Source: CAVZVZ01 sp963778895 (GTDB lineage Bacteria; Actinomycetota; Acidimicrobiia; Acidimicrobiales; Acidimicrobilacustridaceae). Taken from it: a DNA stretch of 64,000 nucleotides. A model generated the notes under the pieces. The model ran no database searches, had not been told where the DNA came from, and saw only the letters and a list, made by a program, of their open reading frames with translations. The stretch spans positions 945,646-1,009,645 of the forward strand of contig CAVZVZ010000002.1 of NCBI GenBank assembly GCA_963778895.1. Direction: 5' to 3'. A program made the position numbers and the translations under genes. Below are positions 9,373 to 18,385 of the stretch, piece after piece. Each line of letters opens with the position of its first letter. The stretch's first letter is position 1.

Positions 9373-9893
9373 ATCCGGTCCGAGCAGTCATCGCATCGCG
9401 TTCTGCTCGCGGTCGTCGCCGCGTCCGCCTTCACGGTCGACCAGCTCACCAAGTGGTGGGCCATCGAACGGTTGACGAACGATCCGATCGAGGCTCTTCT
9501 GGACGTTGCGCCTCCAGGTCACCACGAACACCGGCGCCGCCTTCAGCCTCGCCGGTGGCGCCGGTCCGATCATCGCCGTGCTGGCTCTGTGTGTCGTGGG
9601 CTTCCTGCTCTGGCAGGGGCGCACGATCGACCAGCCGGGCCGGCGCGGTGGCGCTCGGGCTGATCCTCGGAGGGGCGCTCGGCAATTTGGCCGATCGCGC
9701 CTTTCGCGGCAGCGGGTTCTTCGGCGGGGGCGTGGTCGACTTCATCGACCTGCAGTGGTGGCCCGTGTTCAACGTGGCCGATTCGTGCGTGGTGATCGGC
9801 GGCATCTTGCTGGTCATCGTGACGCTGTTCGCACGCCGGAGGCCGAAGGGGCGGCGCACGAAGAGGGGCGAAACGCCCGAGGCGACGACGTGA
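9373..9893 (+). CDS. lspA: Signal peptidase II (lipoprotein), two frameshifts
   Basis: Membrane aspartyl protease that cleaves prolipoprotein signal peptides. Seen motifs are VDQLTKWWA, NTGAAFSLAGG, LGNLADR with the first catalytic Asp, and VVDFIDLQWWPVFNVADS with the second. Four hydrophobic segments fit the family. The frame changes near 9505 and 9645. No ATG, GTG or TTG precedes the first membrane helix in frame; an ATC at 9373 sits 6 bases after GAGGAG (9361-9366), so that codon may be a misread ATG. The TGA overlaps the rluD GTG by four bases. Confidence 0.9.
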
Positions 9894-10803
9894 TCGAGGA
9901 GATCCCCGCGGCGCTCGACGGTGAACGGCTCGACCGGGTGGTGGCGATGCTCACCGGGTTGAGTCGCAGCGAGGCCTCGGCGCTGGTCGCGGCGGGCGAG
10001 GTGCGCGTGAACGGTCAGCCGGTCACGAGCCGCACCCATCGTCTGGTCGAGGGTGACGAGCTGGAGTTGGAGGTGCCCGCCACCGTCGTCGCACCGCTGG
10101 ATGCCGACGCGTCCGTCGCGTTCGGAACGGTCTACGCCGACGCGGACCTCGTGGTGATCGACAAACCGGCGGGTCTCGTGGTGCACCCGGGCGCGGGCAC
10201 GCCGGACGGCACGCTCGTCAACGGATTGCTGGTGGAGTACCCCGAGATCGCAACCGTGGGCGAGGCGGGACGACCCGGCATCGTGCACCGGCTCGATCGG
10301 GGCACGTCGGGCTTGCTCGTCGTGGCGCGTTCGACAGCGGCCTACGAGGGCCTGGTGGCCGCGTTGACCCGCCACGACGTCGAGCGTGGCTACATCGCGC
10401 TGGCGTGGGGGACATTCGACGCCAAGGCCGGCATGATCGACGCGCCGATCGGTCGATCGCCGCGAGCCCCGACGAAGATGGCGGTGTCGGCTCGAGGCAA
10501 GCCCGCTCGCACCCGCTACGAGGTTCGCAACGAGTACCACGAGCCCGGTCGAAGTGTCCCTGCTCGGTTGCGAGCTGGAGACCGGCCGCACGCATCAGAT
10601 CCGCGTGCATCTCGCCGCCATCGACCATCCCGTCGTCGGCGACGACCGCTACGGCGGCACTCGCCAGTCGCTGCCGATGGATCGTCCGTTCCTGCACGCC
10701 GAGCGCTTGCGCTTCGCGCATCCGGTGACGGGTGAGGCAGCTGACGTTCTCGGCCCCGTTGCCTCCCGATCTGACCGCGGTGCTCGACTCGCTGGGCGAG
10801 TGA
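9890..10803 (+). CDS. RluD-type 23S rRNA pseudouridine synthase, two frameshifts
   Basis: Converts uridines in 23S rRNA helix 69 to pseudouridine if truly RluD. An N-terminal S4 RNA-binding domain (ERLDRVVAMLTGLSRSEAS) is followed by the catalytic domain with IDKPAGLVVHPG and the active-site HRLDRGTSGL Asp. The end has the ELETGRTHQIRVHL motif. The body breaks near 10545, and a second shift near 10735 leads to the C-terminus ending TAVLDSLGE at the TGA of 10801. GTG 9890 overlaps the lspA stop by four bases. The lspA-rluD order is common in actinobacteria. Confidence 0.9.
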
Positions 10804-10813
10804 GCGAACCTGA

Positions 10814-11291
10814 TCAGCGTCGTCGTTCGGCCAGGCGGTCAGCTCGGTTCGGCCAGGCGGCCTCACCGCGTGCCATGGCCACGATGTCGGCGAGGCTCTG
10901 CGACGCGAGGTAGCTGCGCATGTGCTCGCCCACGTCGGCCCAGATGGCCAGCAGCACGCACTGTCCTTCGTGATCGCACGCCCCGTTGGTGTGGGGCTCG
11001 CCGAAGTCACCGGCGACGATCGGCCCGTCGACCGCCATGACGATCTCGGAGAGCAAGATCTCCTTCGGCTCGCGGGCGAGCACGTAGCCACCGCCGACCC
11101 CGCGCTTGGACCGCACCAGCCCTGCGCCCTTCAAGGCCAAGCAGGATCTGCTCGAGGTAGGGCTGGGGGAGCCCGGTGCGATCGGCGATGTCGCGTACCG
11201 AGGTGGGACCTTCGCCCTCGCCGTGCAATGCCAGCGACAACAGCGCCCGGCTCGCGTAGTCACCCCTCGTGGAGACCTTCACGGCGACCAT
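10814..11291 (-). CDS. Rrf2-family transcriptional regulator, one frameshift
   Basis: A winged-helix regulator of the IscR/NsrR type. The N-terminus MVAVKVSTRGDYASRALLSLALH and the TGLPQPYLEQIL recognition region are typical, as is RGVGGGYVLAR in the wing. Two cysteines (CDHEGQC) lie where Fe-S Rrf2 proteins place three, so a cluster is possible but not certain. The frame changes near 11135, where deleting one base restores LLGLKGAGLVRSKRG. It is divergent from the phosphodiesterase-like gene at 11400, and the gap carries three copies of a TCGTACGA-like word. Confidence 0.88.
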
Positions 11292-11379
11292 CGTACGAGA
11301 GGCCGGTGGCGGTTGTACGAGACCGGCGGTCGGCCGACGGGTGGTCTGTGCGGCACCCGTGGTGTCCGGTATCGTACGA
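11291..11379. promoter_or_regulatory. candidate Rrf2 operator with repeated YGTACGA words
   Basis: TCGTACGA occurs at 11291-11298 and 11372-11379 and TTGTACGA at 11313-11320. The first two copies share the longer context YGTACGAGA..CCGG and are spaced 22 bp, two helical turns. The first touches the rrf2 start codon, and the third overlaps TATCGT at 11370-11375, a plausible -10 box for the downstream gene. This layout would allow autorepression and control of the neighbour. Confidence 0.55.
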
Positions 11380-11399
11380 ATTCGCTGGAAAGGACCCTA

Positions 11400-12503
11400 T
11401 TGGGCGACTCACCACTGATTCCCGATTACGGCGGACCCTGCATCTCGAACGTGGTGCCGGCGTTGCTCGAACCGTCCGGCGAGCGGCCTTCGTGGCTCCC
11501 GGCGGCGGCCGACGCGGACCAGGTCGTGTTGCTCGTGCTCGACGGCCTCGGTTGGGAGCAGCTCGAGCCTCGCCGCTCTCTCGCTCCGTCGCTGTGCACG
11601 ATGGAGGGCGGTCCCATCCTGACCATCGCGCCCTCCACGACCGCGGCCGCTCTCACCTCGATTTCCACGGGCATGTCGCCCGGTGAGCACGGCGTCATCG
11701 GCTACCGCATGGATGTCGAAGGCGAGATCCTGAACGTGTTGCGGTGGTGGGCGTCGGGTCGCGACGCTCGCGATTCGATCCCGCCCGAGAAGATCCAACC
11801 CCGCGAGCCCTTCCTCGGCCATCGTCCTGCCGTCGTCACGAGGGCCGAGTTCCGCCATTCGGGGTTCACGCAAGCCCACCTCGAAGGCGTGCGCTTCTCG
11901 GGGTACCGGATGCCCTCGACGCTGGTCGCCGAGACGGCGCGTCTCGTGCGGGCCAACGAACCGTTCGTGTACACGTACTACGACGGCGTCGACAAGGTCG
12001 CGCACGAGTACGGCCTGGCCGACCACTACGACGCCGAGCTCGTCGCGGTCGATCACATGGTCGAGTACCTGATCCGATTGTTGCCGTCGACGGCCGCGTT
12101 GGTGTTGACGTCCGACCACGGTCAAGTCGACGTGGGCGACAACCTGGTGACGTTGCACGCGGATGTGACTGCGCACGTGTCGTATCAGTCGGGTGAGGGC
12201 CGCTTCCGTTGGTTGCATGCCCGGCCCGGTCACGCCCGGGTGTTGCTCGAGGCCGCCCAAGAGCGGCACAGCGACACGGGTTGGATCGTGAGCCAGGAGC
12301 AGACGATCGACGAGAACTGGTTCGGCACCACGGTCACGCCCGAGGCCCGCGCCCGTTTGGGTGATGTCGCGCTGGTCGCCCGCGAGCCGGTGGCGTACGT
12401 CGATGCCGACGACACTGGGCCGTTCGACTTGATCGCCCGGCACGGGTCGCTCACCCCGGCCGAGATGCGCGTACCGCTCCTCGTTGCTCGCGGCACGGCA
12501 TAG
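11400..12503 (+). CDS. Alkaline phosphatase superfamily (type I phosphodiesterase/nucleotide pyrophosphatase-like)
   Basis: A 367-aa metal-dependent phosphohydrolase-like protein. Seen are VLLVLDGLGW (first metal Asp), PSTTAAALTSISTG (Thr nucleophile region), YYDGVDKVAHEYG (Asp and His ligands), TSDHGQV (Asp-His pair) and HARPGH (last His). No signal peptide was seen, so it is probably cytoplasmic, and the substrate is unknown. Start TTG 11400 follows AAAGGA at 11389-11394. Divergent from the Rrf2 gene and possibly under its control. The frame is intact. Confidence 0.85.
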   Translation: MGDSPLIPDYGGPCISNVVPALLEPSGERPSWLPAAADADQVVLLVLDGLGWEQLEPRRSLAPSLCTMEGGPILTIAPSTTAAALTSISTGMSPGEHGVIGYRMDVEGEILNVLRWWASGRDARDSIPPEKIQPREPFLGHRPAVVTRAEFRHSGFTQAHLEGVRFSGYRMPSTLVAETARLVRANEPFVYTYYDGVDKVAHEYGLADHYDAELVAVDHMVEYLIRLLPSTAALVLTSDHGQVDVGDNLVTLHADVTAHVSYQSGEGRFRWLHARPGHARVLLEAAQERHSDTGWIVSQEQTIDENWFGTTVTPEARARLGDVALVAREPVAYVDADDTGPFDLIARHGSLTPAEMRVPLLVARGTA

Positions 12504-12518
12504 GGCAAGTATTCGCCC

Positions 12519-13042
12519 ATGTCCGATGCACCCCGTGGAACCAGCCGAGCTCATACAACCCGGGCGCCGGCGCGCCCGATGGTCAGAATCCCCCCGACAG
12601 CGAGCCCGAACGCGAGCTGGTTTCTGAGCCGGCCAAGGTGATGCGCGTCGGCTCGATGATCAAGCAGTTGCTCGACGAGGTGCGCTCGACGCCGCTCGAC
12701 GAACCGTCTCGCGAGCGACTGAAGGTCATCTTCGAGCGCTCGATCGACGAGTTGGGCTCTGCACTGTCACCGGATCTTCGCGACGAGCTCGACCGTTTGG
12801 CCCTGCCGTTCGGCAGCGACACGACGCCCACCGACGTCGAGCTGCGCATCGCGCAGGCGCAGTTGGTCGGCTGGCTCGAAGGCCTGTTCCATGGCATCCA
12901 AGCCACGCTGTTCGCCCAGCAGATGGCGGCGCGCCAACAGTTGGAGAACATGCGCGCCGAGCTGACCGAGGGTGGCCCTCGTCCGCCCGGGGTGCCGGGT
13001 GACGGCGGCGATCCGCAGACGCGTCCTGGCACCTACCTGTGA
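12519..13042 (+). CDS. bpa: Bacterial proteasome activator Bpa (DUF2587)
   Basis: Bpa forms a ring that opens the 20S proteasome gate without ATP. The core SEPAKVMRVGSMIKQLLDEV and the helical body match the family. The C-terminus ends GTYL, a hydrophobic-Tyr-X tail like the GQYL end by which mycobacterial Bpa docks on the proteasome. ATG 12638 gives only the core; upstream codons in the same frame back to about 12540 continue a Gln/Pro-rich leader typical of Bpa, and ATG 12519 is in another frame, so an indel near 12530 is likely. The proteasome genes are not in this window. Confidence 0.85.
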
Positions 13043-13366
13043 CCCTGGCCGGCACGCCGGAGCCGCCGTACATCGCTGTCATCTTCACCTCGCTGCGTAG
13101 CGACGATGGCGAGGGCTACCTGGAGACCGACGAGGCGATGCTCGAGCTCGTGCAGCGTCAACCCGGCTACCTCGGTGTCGAGGCGTTGGACGACGGCGAC
13201 GATGGGCATATCGGTGTCGTACTGGGCCACCGAGGCGGATGCCCGTGCATGGAAGCGCGTCGCCGAGCACGTCGCCGCGCAGCAGCTCGGTCACGACCGT
13301 TGGTATCGGGCCTACCGAGTGCGCGTCGCGACCGTCGAGCGCGACTACGGCTTCAGCAAGGACTAG
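13039..13366 (+). CDS. Antibiotic biosynthesis monooxygenase (ABM) domain protein, one frameshift
   Basis: A single-domain ABM-fold protein of about 108 aa. The N-terminal half (YIAVIFTSLRSDDGEGY, QPGYLGVEAL) and the C-terminal half (SYWATEADARAWKRVAEHV, RVRVATVERDYGF) are in different frames joined near 13212. ABM proteins include small heme- or quinone-type monooxygenases, but the substrate cannot be told. GTG 13039 overlaps the bpa TGA by four bases, so the two are probably co-translated. The stop overlaps the tail of the convergent enoyl-CoA hydratase by three bases. Confidence 0.8.
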
Positions 13367-14044
13367 AGATCGAGCGTGCCCGTCGCGGGATCGGTGCCGG
13401 CGGCGCGCAGTGCCTTGCCCTTGGTGCGCACGAGGTTCTCGCGTGGCGCCACCGCGATGGTGCGAGCGAGGTCGACCGCGTGGCCGAGCAGGTCGTCGGG
13501 GCTCACGACCGCTGACACCAGGTGGATCGAGAGAGCCTCGTCGGCATCGACGTTGCGGCCCGTCATGCAGAGCTCGCGAGCCAAGGCGCCGCCGACCAGA
13601 TCGTGGAGCGGGCCGTACACGACGTCGGCGAAGGCGTACTCGGGATGGGCGAACCGCGCCGTCGTCGATGCCACCCGGAGGTCGCAGAGAACCGCCAGAT
13701 CGAAGCCACCGCCCAGCGCGGGACCGTTCACCGCAGCCACCGTCGGCAGAGGGAACTGCAGCACGCGCTGGTGGTATCGATCGCTCGACGCCCACAGCTC
13801 GCGGGCGTAGGTCTCGTCGGCGAAGGCGCGGTCGAACTCCGATAGGTCGAAGCCGGCGGAGAACGCGTTGCCGGCACCGGTGATCACGACGACCTTCAGC
13901 TGCTTCCTCGTGCTCGAGCTCGTCGAGGGCGTCGCTGATCTGGTCCCGCAGGGCGATCGACAGGGCGTTCTTGCGGTCGGGTCGGTCGAGGGTCAGCACC
14001 GCGATGGCCGGATCGGGTCGATCGAGGCGCAGAAGATCGCTCAT
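13363..14044 (-). CDS. Enoyl-CoA hydratase/isomerase family protein, one frameshift
   Basis: Crotonase-fold enzyme acting on acyl-CoA thioesters. Seen are LTLDRPDRKNALS, ITGAGNAFSAGFDLSEF (CoA-binding and oxyanion segment), VNGPALGGGFDLAVLCDLRVAS (second oxyanion segment) and FAHPEYAF. The usual catalytic Glu position is hard to assign, so hydratase versus isomerase is open. The frame breaks near 13900. Start ATG 14044 has TACGCT 6 bases upstream (14056-14051) and no ribosome binding site, as for other leaderless genes here. Confidence 0.87.
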
Positions 14045-14071
14045 GGTCCGAGCGTACGGGTTGGGTCGCGG

Positions 14072-14471
14072 TCAAGCGGCGAGAATCCGAAGCGGGCTGC
14101 AGGACGCGAGGTGGTCGTAGTCGCGGATCGCGATGCAGCAGCATCGATTCTTCCCGCACGCAGACCGCGGCGATGAGGCAATCGATGGTGCTCCGGACGG
14201 TGTGGCCTCGGCGCCGGGCCGTCCGATACAGCTCGGCGGCGTAGAGATGGTCGTCGGTCGACTGGAGCGCCAGCACGGGGAAGGCGAGAAGGCTCGCGCT
14301 GACGAGATCCACGTCACGGTCACGCCGGAAGCCCTGAAGGATCTCGGCGAGGCAGAGATCGACGATGCCGACCTCGGTATCGGATCGGATGAGCTCGCGA
14401 AGCAGCACCGCTTCGGGGGACGCGACCGCGTTGAAGTGGTCGACCCAAACGCTGGTGTCGACGACGATCAC
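14072..14471 (-). CDS. vapC: VapC-type PIN-domain toxin ribonuclease, one frameshift near the end
   Basis: PIN-domain ribonuclease of a type II toxin-antitoxin pair. The metal-binding acidic residues are visible in VIVVDTSVWVDHF, the CLAEILQGF Glu, and STIDCLIAAV. The family end HRDRDYDHLASC is restored by a frame change near 14135. GTG 14471 is the expected start. In this sequence the antitoxin frame runs straight through into it without a stop, probably because of one extra G near 14470. Confidence 0.85.
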
Positions 14472-14669
14472 CGCGTGCGCGACGAAGCGCGATGCCGCGA
14501 GGTCGCCCTCCCAGTGCACCTTGCCCTCGAGGTCGAGCACCCGCTGACGCTCGCGATGGCGGACGAGCTCGCGCAATGCGAAGTCGACCGTGGCCTTCTT
14601 GGTCGGGGTCCCGGCGATCTCCTGCGCCTCGGAGAGCAGCTCGTCGTCGATTTCGATGTTCGTGCGCAT
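14469..14669 (-). CDS. vapB: VapB-type antitoxin
   Basis: Small ribbon-helix-helix-like antitoxin: MRTNIEIDDELLSEAQEIAG then TKKATVDFALRELVRHR and VHWEGDL, the classic VapB pattern whose C-terminus wraps the toxin. It reads directly into vapC as submitted. Dropping one G would give a TGA overlapping the vapC GTG, the usual coupling. Start ATG 14669 has TATCCT 8 bases upstream (14683-14678). The gene is divergent from dnaE. Confidence 0.85.
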
Positions 14670-14681
14670 GGCGCGCGAGGA

Positions 14682-14709
14682 TACACACGTACCCGGAATT
14701 CAATGTGTA
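14682..14709. promoter_or_regulatory. vapB: inverted repeat overlapping the vapB -10 box
   Basis: TACACA (14682-14687) and TGTGTA (14704-14709) form a dyad with a 16-bp spacer. The left arm overlaps the TATCCT hexamer that serves as the vapB -10. VapBC complexes normally repress their own promoter at such dyads. Confidence 0.5.
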
Positions 14710-14780
14710 CGAATGCGTCGGCAAACGTGCATGGCGCGCCGGCTCGCCGGGGGCTAAAACCAAATGACACGATTGTGATT

Positions 14781-14823
14781 CGTCCACAGGTAGGGGACAA
14801 CGGCTGTGGACGGCCTGTGGAAA
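14781..14823. promoter_or_regulatory. three DnaA-box-like CCACAG cores before dnaE
   Basis: CGTCCACAG at 14781-14789 and its exact inverse CTGTGGACG at 14804-14812 form a dyad with a 14-bp gap. A third copy, CTGTGGAAA, lies at 14815-14823. The core resembles the TTGTCCACA DnaA box of high-GC actinobacteria. The block sits immediately upstream of, or over, the dnaE start. Confidence 0.45.
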
Positions 14824-14838
14824 GGGACGTCCGGACCG

Positions 14839-17800
14839 GTGGCTGATTCGTTCACCCATCTGCATCTGCACACCGAGTTCTCGATGCTCGACGGCGCGGC
14901 GCGGGTGGGCGAGGTCGTGGCCAAGGCGGCGGCCGACGGGCAGCCGGCGATCGGGATCACCGATCACGGCAACATGTACGGCGTCCTCGACTTCTATCGG
15001 GCGGCCAAGGACCACGGGCTCAAGCCCATCGTGGGGTCCGAGCTCTACCAGGCCTACGAGCACCGCACCGAGCGACCGGCCCGGCGAGGCCGCCAGGACG
15101 ACACCGGCGGGGACGCCGAGGGCGGGCGCAAGGCCTATTACCACCTGACCGCGCTGGCCGAGACGAACACCGGCTACCGCAACCTGATCCAGCTCGCGAG
15201 CCGGGCGTACCTCGAGGGCTACTACATGAAGCCCAAGGTCGACTGGGAGCTCCTCGACGCGCACCACGAAGGCCTGATCGTCACGTCCGGGTGCCTCGGT
15301 GGGCAGGTGCTGCAGTCGTTGTTGCAGGGCGACGACGCCAGCGCGTTGCAGAAGGCCGCCCGACTCCAGGAGATCTTCGGGCGCGACAACTTCTTCATCG
15401 AGCTCCAAGACCACGGCATCCCGGATCAGCACCGCACCAACCCCAAGCTGCTCGAGATCGCCAAGAAGCTCCGTGCGCCGCTGCTCGCCACCAACGACAG
15501 CCACTACACCGACCGCGAGCACGCCGAGGCCCACGATGCCTTGCTGTGCGTGCAGACCGGATCGCTGATGAGCGACCCCGATCGCCTCCGGTTCCATGGT
15601 GACGAGCACTATCTGAAGTCGGCAGCCGAGATGCGCCATCTGTTTCGTGACCTGCCCCAGGCGTGCGACAACACGCTTTGGATCGCCGAGCGCTGCGATG
15701 TCGAGATCGAGTTCGGCAAGCCGCAGCTGCCGAACTTCCCGCTGCCCGAAGGCTTCACCGACGACGCCGACTACTTGCGTCACCTCACGCTCACCGGCGC
15801 GGCCGAGCGTTGGGGTGATCCCGTCCCCGACGAGACCGTCGAGCGCTTGGCCTTCGAGCTGCAGGTCATCGCCGACATGGGGTTCAGCTCGTACTTCCTC
15901 ATCGTCTGGGACCTGATCCGGCACGCCCGCGACAACGGCATCCGTGTCGGACCAGGGCGCGGCAGCGCGGCGGGGTGCGCGGTCGCGTACAGCTTGCAGA
16001 TCACCGACCTCGACCCCATCAAGTACGACTTGCTGTTCGAGCGGTTCCTCAACCCATCGCGCATCTCGATGCCCGACATCGACATGGACTTCGACTCGCG
16101 TTACCGCGACGAGATGATCCGGTACGCGGCCGAGCGTTACGGCCGCGACCGCGTGGCCCAGATCGTCACCTTCTCGACGATCAAGGCGCGCGCCGCGGTG
16201 CGCGATGCCGCACGGGTGCTCGGCTACCCGTACATCGTCGGCGACAAGGTGGCCAAGGCCATGCCGCCGTTGGTCATGGGCCGTGACACGCCGTTGTGGG
16301 CCGCCATGGCCGAGCAGGCGCCGGCCAAGTTCGAGGACGGCTGGAAGATGGCCTCCGAGCTACGCGACATGTACACCACCGACCCCGACGCGCAGCGGGT
16401 CATCGACGTGGCCAAGGGCCTCGAGGGTCTGCGCCGGCAGGACGGCATCCACGCGGCCGCGGTGGTGATCACCAAGGAGCCGCTCACCGACTACTTGCCG
16501 ATCCAGCGCAAGCCGGAGAACGGCCAGCCGCCCGAGAACGCGCCGGTCGTGACGCAGTACGAGATGCACGGGGTGGAAGACCTCGGCCTCCTGAAGATGG
16601 ACTTCCTCGGCCTGCGCAACCTCGATGTCATCAGTGACACCGTCGCCATGATCGAACGCACTCGCGGTCACGCCCTCGACATCGACAACGTTCCACTCGA
16701 CGACGCCAACACCTACGAGCTGCTGCAACGAGGCGACTCGATCGGGGTGTTCCAGCTCGAGGGTGGACCCATGCGCGTGCTGATGCGTTCGCTGGCGCCC
16801 ACCAGCTTCGAAGACGTCGCCGCGCTGGTCGCGCTCTACCGGCCGGGCCCGATGGCCGCCAACATGCACAGCGACTACGCCGACCGCAAGAACGGCCGCA
16901 AGGAGATCACCTACCTCCACCCCGACGCCGAGGAAGTCCTGGCCGACACCTACGGGTTGATGATCTACCAAGAGTCGGTGATGCGGATTGCGCAGAAGTT
17001 CGCCGGCTACTCGCTCGCCGACGCCGACAATCTGCGCAAGGCCTGTGGCAAGAAGGACCGCAAGCTGATTCGCAAGGAACGCGAGAAGTTCGTCGAGGGG
17101 TGCGACAGCCAGGGCTACGGCCGTGATCTCGGCGAGAAGTGGTTCGACATCATCGAGCCCTTCGCCGATTACGCGTTCAACAAGAGTCACTCGTACGGCT
17201 ACGGACTCGTGGCGTACCAGACCGCCTATCTCAAGGCGAACTACCGGGTCGAGTACATGGCTTGTCTGCTCACGAGCGTGAAGCAGAACCTCGACAAGGC
17301 TGCGATCTATCTCAACGAGTGCCGCATCCTCGGGGTGCCCGTGCTGGTACCGGACGTCAACAAGTCCGACTCCGACTTCATCGCGGTCTTCGACCCCGAG
17401 ACCGGCGCGGGCTCGATCCCGTTCGGCCTCTCCGCCGTGCGCAACGTCGGTGAAGGTCTCGTCCACCCCATCGTGCGGGAGCGGGAGGAGAACGGTCCGT
17501 TCACCGACTTCTACGACTTCTGCGAACGGGTCGACTCGACGGTGCTGAACAAGCGAGCGGTCGAGTCGCTCATCAAGGCCGGTGCGTTCGACTCGCTCGG
17601 ACATCCCCGCCAAGGCCTGCTCGCCGTGCACGAGGCGATCGTCGACCGCACCATGGCCCGTCGCCGCAAGGAGGCCGAGGGTCAGTTCGAGCTCTTCGCC
17701 AGCGCCGAGGTCGAGGTCGGCGCTGGCTTCGACGAATCCCGCATCGAGATCCCCGATCTCGAGTTCGAGAAGCGCCAGCGGCTCGCCTTCGAAAAGGAGA

Positions 17801-18381
17801 TGCTCGGCCTGTACGTGAGCGATCACCCGCTCATGGGCGCCGAGGCCTCCATGCGCCGCCGGACCGAATGCCTGCTCACGGAGCTCGAGGAGGCGCCGGA
17901 CGGGGCCATCCGGGTGGTCGGCGGTCTGGTCACGGCGCTGCAGCGGAAGTGGACGAAGCGCGGCGATCTCATGGCGGTCTTCCAGCTCGAGGATCTGCAG
18001 ACGTCGATCGAAGTGATGGTGTTCCCGAAGACGATGCAGAAGTTCGGCCACGTGCTCACCGACGACGCCATCGTGATCATGAAGGGCCGGGTCGATACCC
18101 GCGACGACCAACCGAAGCTCATGGCCACCGAGATCGAGCGGTTCGAGCCGGTCATGGACGGCGCGCCGCCGGTGCGCATCAACCTGTCTCCGAACGCGTT
18201 GAGCGAGCATCTACTGGCCGACCTCAAGGGCCTGCTGCACGAGCACCCGGGTGACTCGCAGGTGTTCTTGCACCTGGGCGAGAAAGTGTTGCGGCTACCC
18301 GATCAGTTCTGCGTCGACGCCTCCAACGGTCTCATGGGCGAGTTGCGCGTCCTGCTCGGCGCCGACGCGATGTTTGCCTGA
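14839..18381 (+). CDS. dnaE: DNA polymerase III alpha subunit
   Basis: Catalytic subunit of the replicative polymerase. An N-terminal PHP domain (FTHLHLHTEFSMLDGAARV) is followed by the polymerase core with GRGSAAG and the metal-binding PDIDMDF, whose Asp413 and Asp415 are catalytic. A helix-hairpin region and a C-terminal OB fold (VGGLVTALQRKWTKRGD) follow. At 1180 aa it has the length of DnaE1. The frame is intact, unlike many neighbours. GTG 14839 (VADSFTHLH) fits the family start, with AAGGGA at 14822-14827; GTG 14806 in frame is an alternative. DnaA-box-like sites lie just upstream. Confidence 0.96.
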   Translation: MADSFTHLHLHTEFSMLDGAARVGEVVAKAAADGQPAIGITDHGNMYGVLDFYRAAKDHGLKPIVGSELYQAYEHRTERPARRGRQDDTGGDAEGGRKAYYHLTALAETNTGYRNLIQLASRAYLEGYYMKPKVDWELLDAHHEGLIVTSGCLGGQVLQSLLQGDDASALQKAARLQEIFGRDNFFIELQDHGIPDQHRTNPKLLEIAKKLRAPLLATNDSHYTDREHAEAHDALLCVQTGSLMSDPDRLRFHGDEHYLKSAAEMRHLFRDLPQACDNTLWIAERCDVEIEFGKPQLPNFPLPEGFTDDADYLRHLTLTGAAERWGDPVPDETVERLAFELQVIADMGFSSYFLIVWDLIRHARDNGIRVGPGRGSAAGCAVAYSLQITDLDPIKYDLLFERFLNPSRISMPDIDMDFDSRYRDEMIRYAAERYGRDRVAQIVTFSTIKARAAVRDAARVLGYPYIVGDKVAKAMPPLVMGRDTPLWAAMAEQAPAKFEDGWKMASELRDMYTTDPDAQRVIDVAKGLEGLRRQDGIHAAAVVITKEPLTDYLPIQRKPENGQPPENAPVVTQYEMHGVEDLGLLKMDFLGLRNLDVISDTVAMIERTRGHALDIDNVPLDDANTYELLQRGDSIGVFQLEGGPMRVLMRSLAPTSFEDVAALVALYRPGPMAANMHSDYADRKNGRKEITYLHPDAEEVLADTYGLMIYQESVMRIAQKFAGYSLADADNLRKACGKKDRKLIRKEREKFVEGCDSQGYGRDLGEKWFDIIEPFADYAFNKSHSYGYGLVAYQTAYLKANYRVEYMACLLTSVKQNLDKAAIYLNECRILGVPVLVPDVNKSDSDFIAVFDPETGAGSIPFGLSAVRNVGEGLVHPIVREREENGPFTDFYDFCERVDSTVLNKRAVESLIKAGAFDSLGHPRQGLLAVHEAIVDRTMARRRKEAEGQFELFASAEVEVGAGFDESRIEIPDLEFEKRQRLAFEKEMLGLYVSDHPLMGAEASMRRRTECLLTELEEAPDGAIRVVGGLVTALQRKWTKRGDLMAVFQLEDLQTSIEVMVFPKTMQKFGHVLTDDAIVIMKGRVDTRDDQPKLMATEIERFEPVMDGAPPVRINLSPNALSEHLLADLKGLLHEHPGDSQVFLHLGEKVLRLPDQFCVDASNGLMGELRVLLGADAMFA

Positions 18382-18385
18382 TGAT

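Noticed and set aside
16360..18210. 616-residue minus-strand reading frame inside dnaE
   Set aside because: Antisense shadow of an intact, motif-complete dnaE; composition is the mirror of its codon bias.
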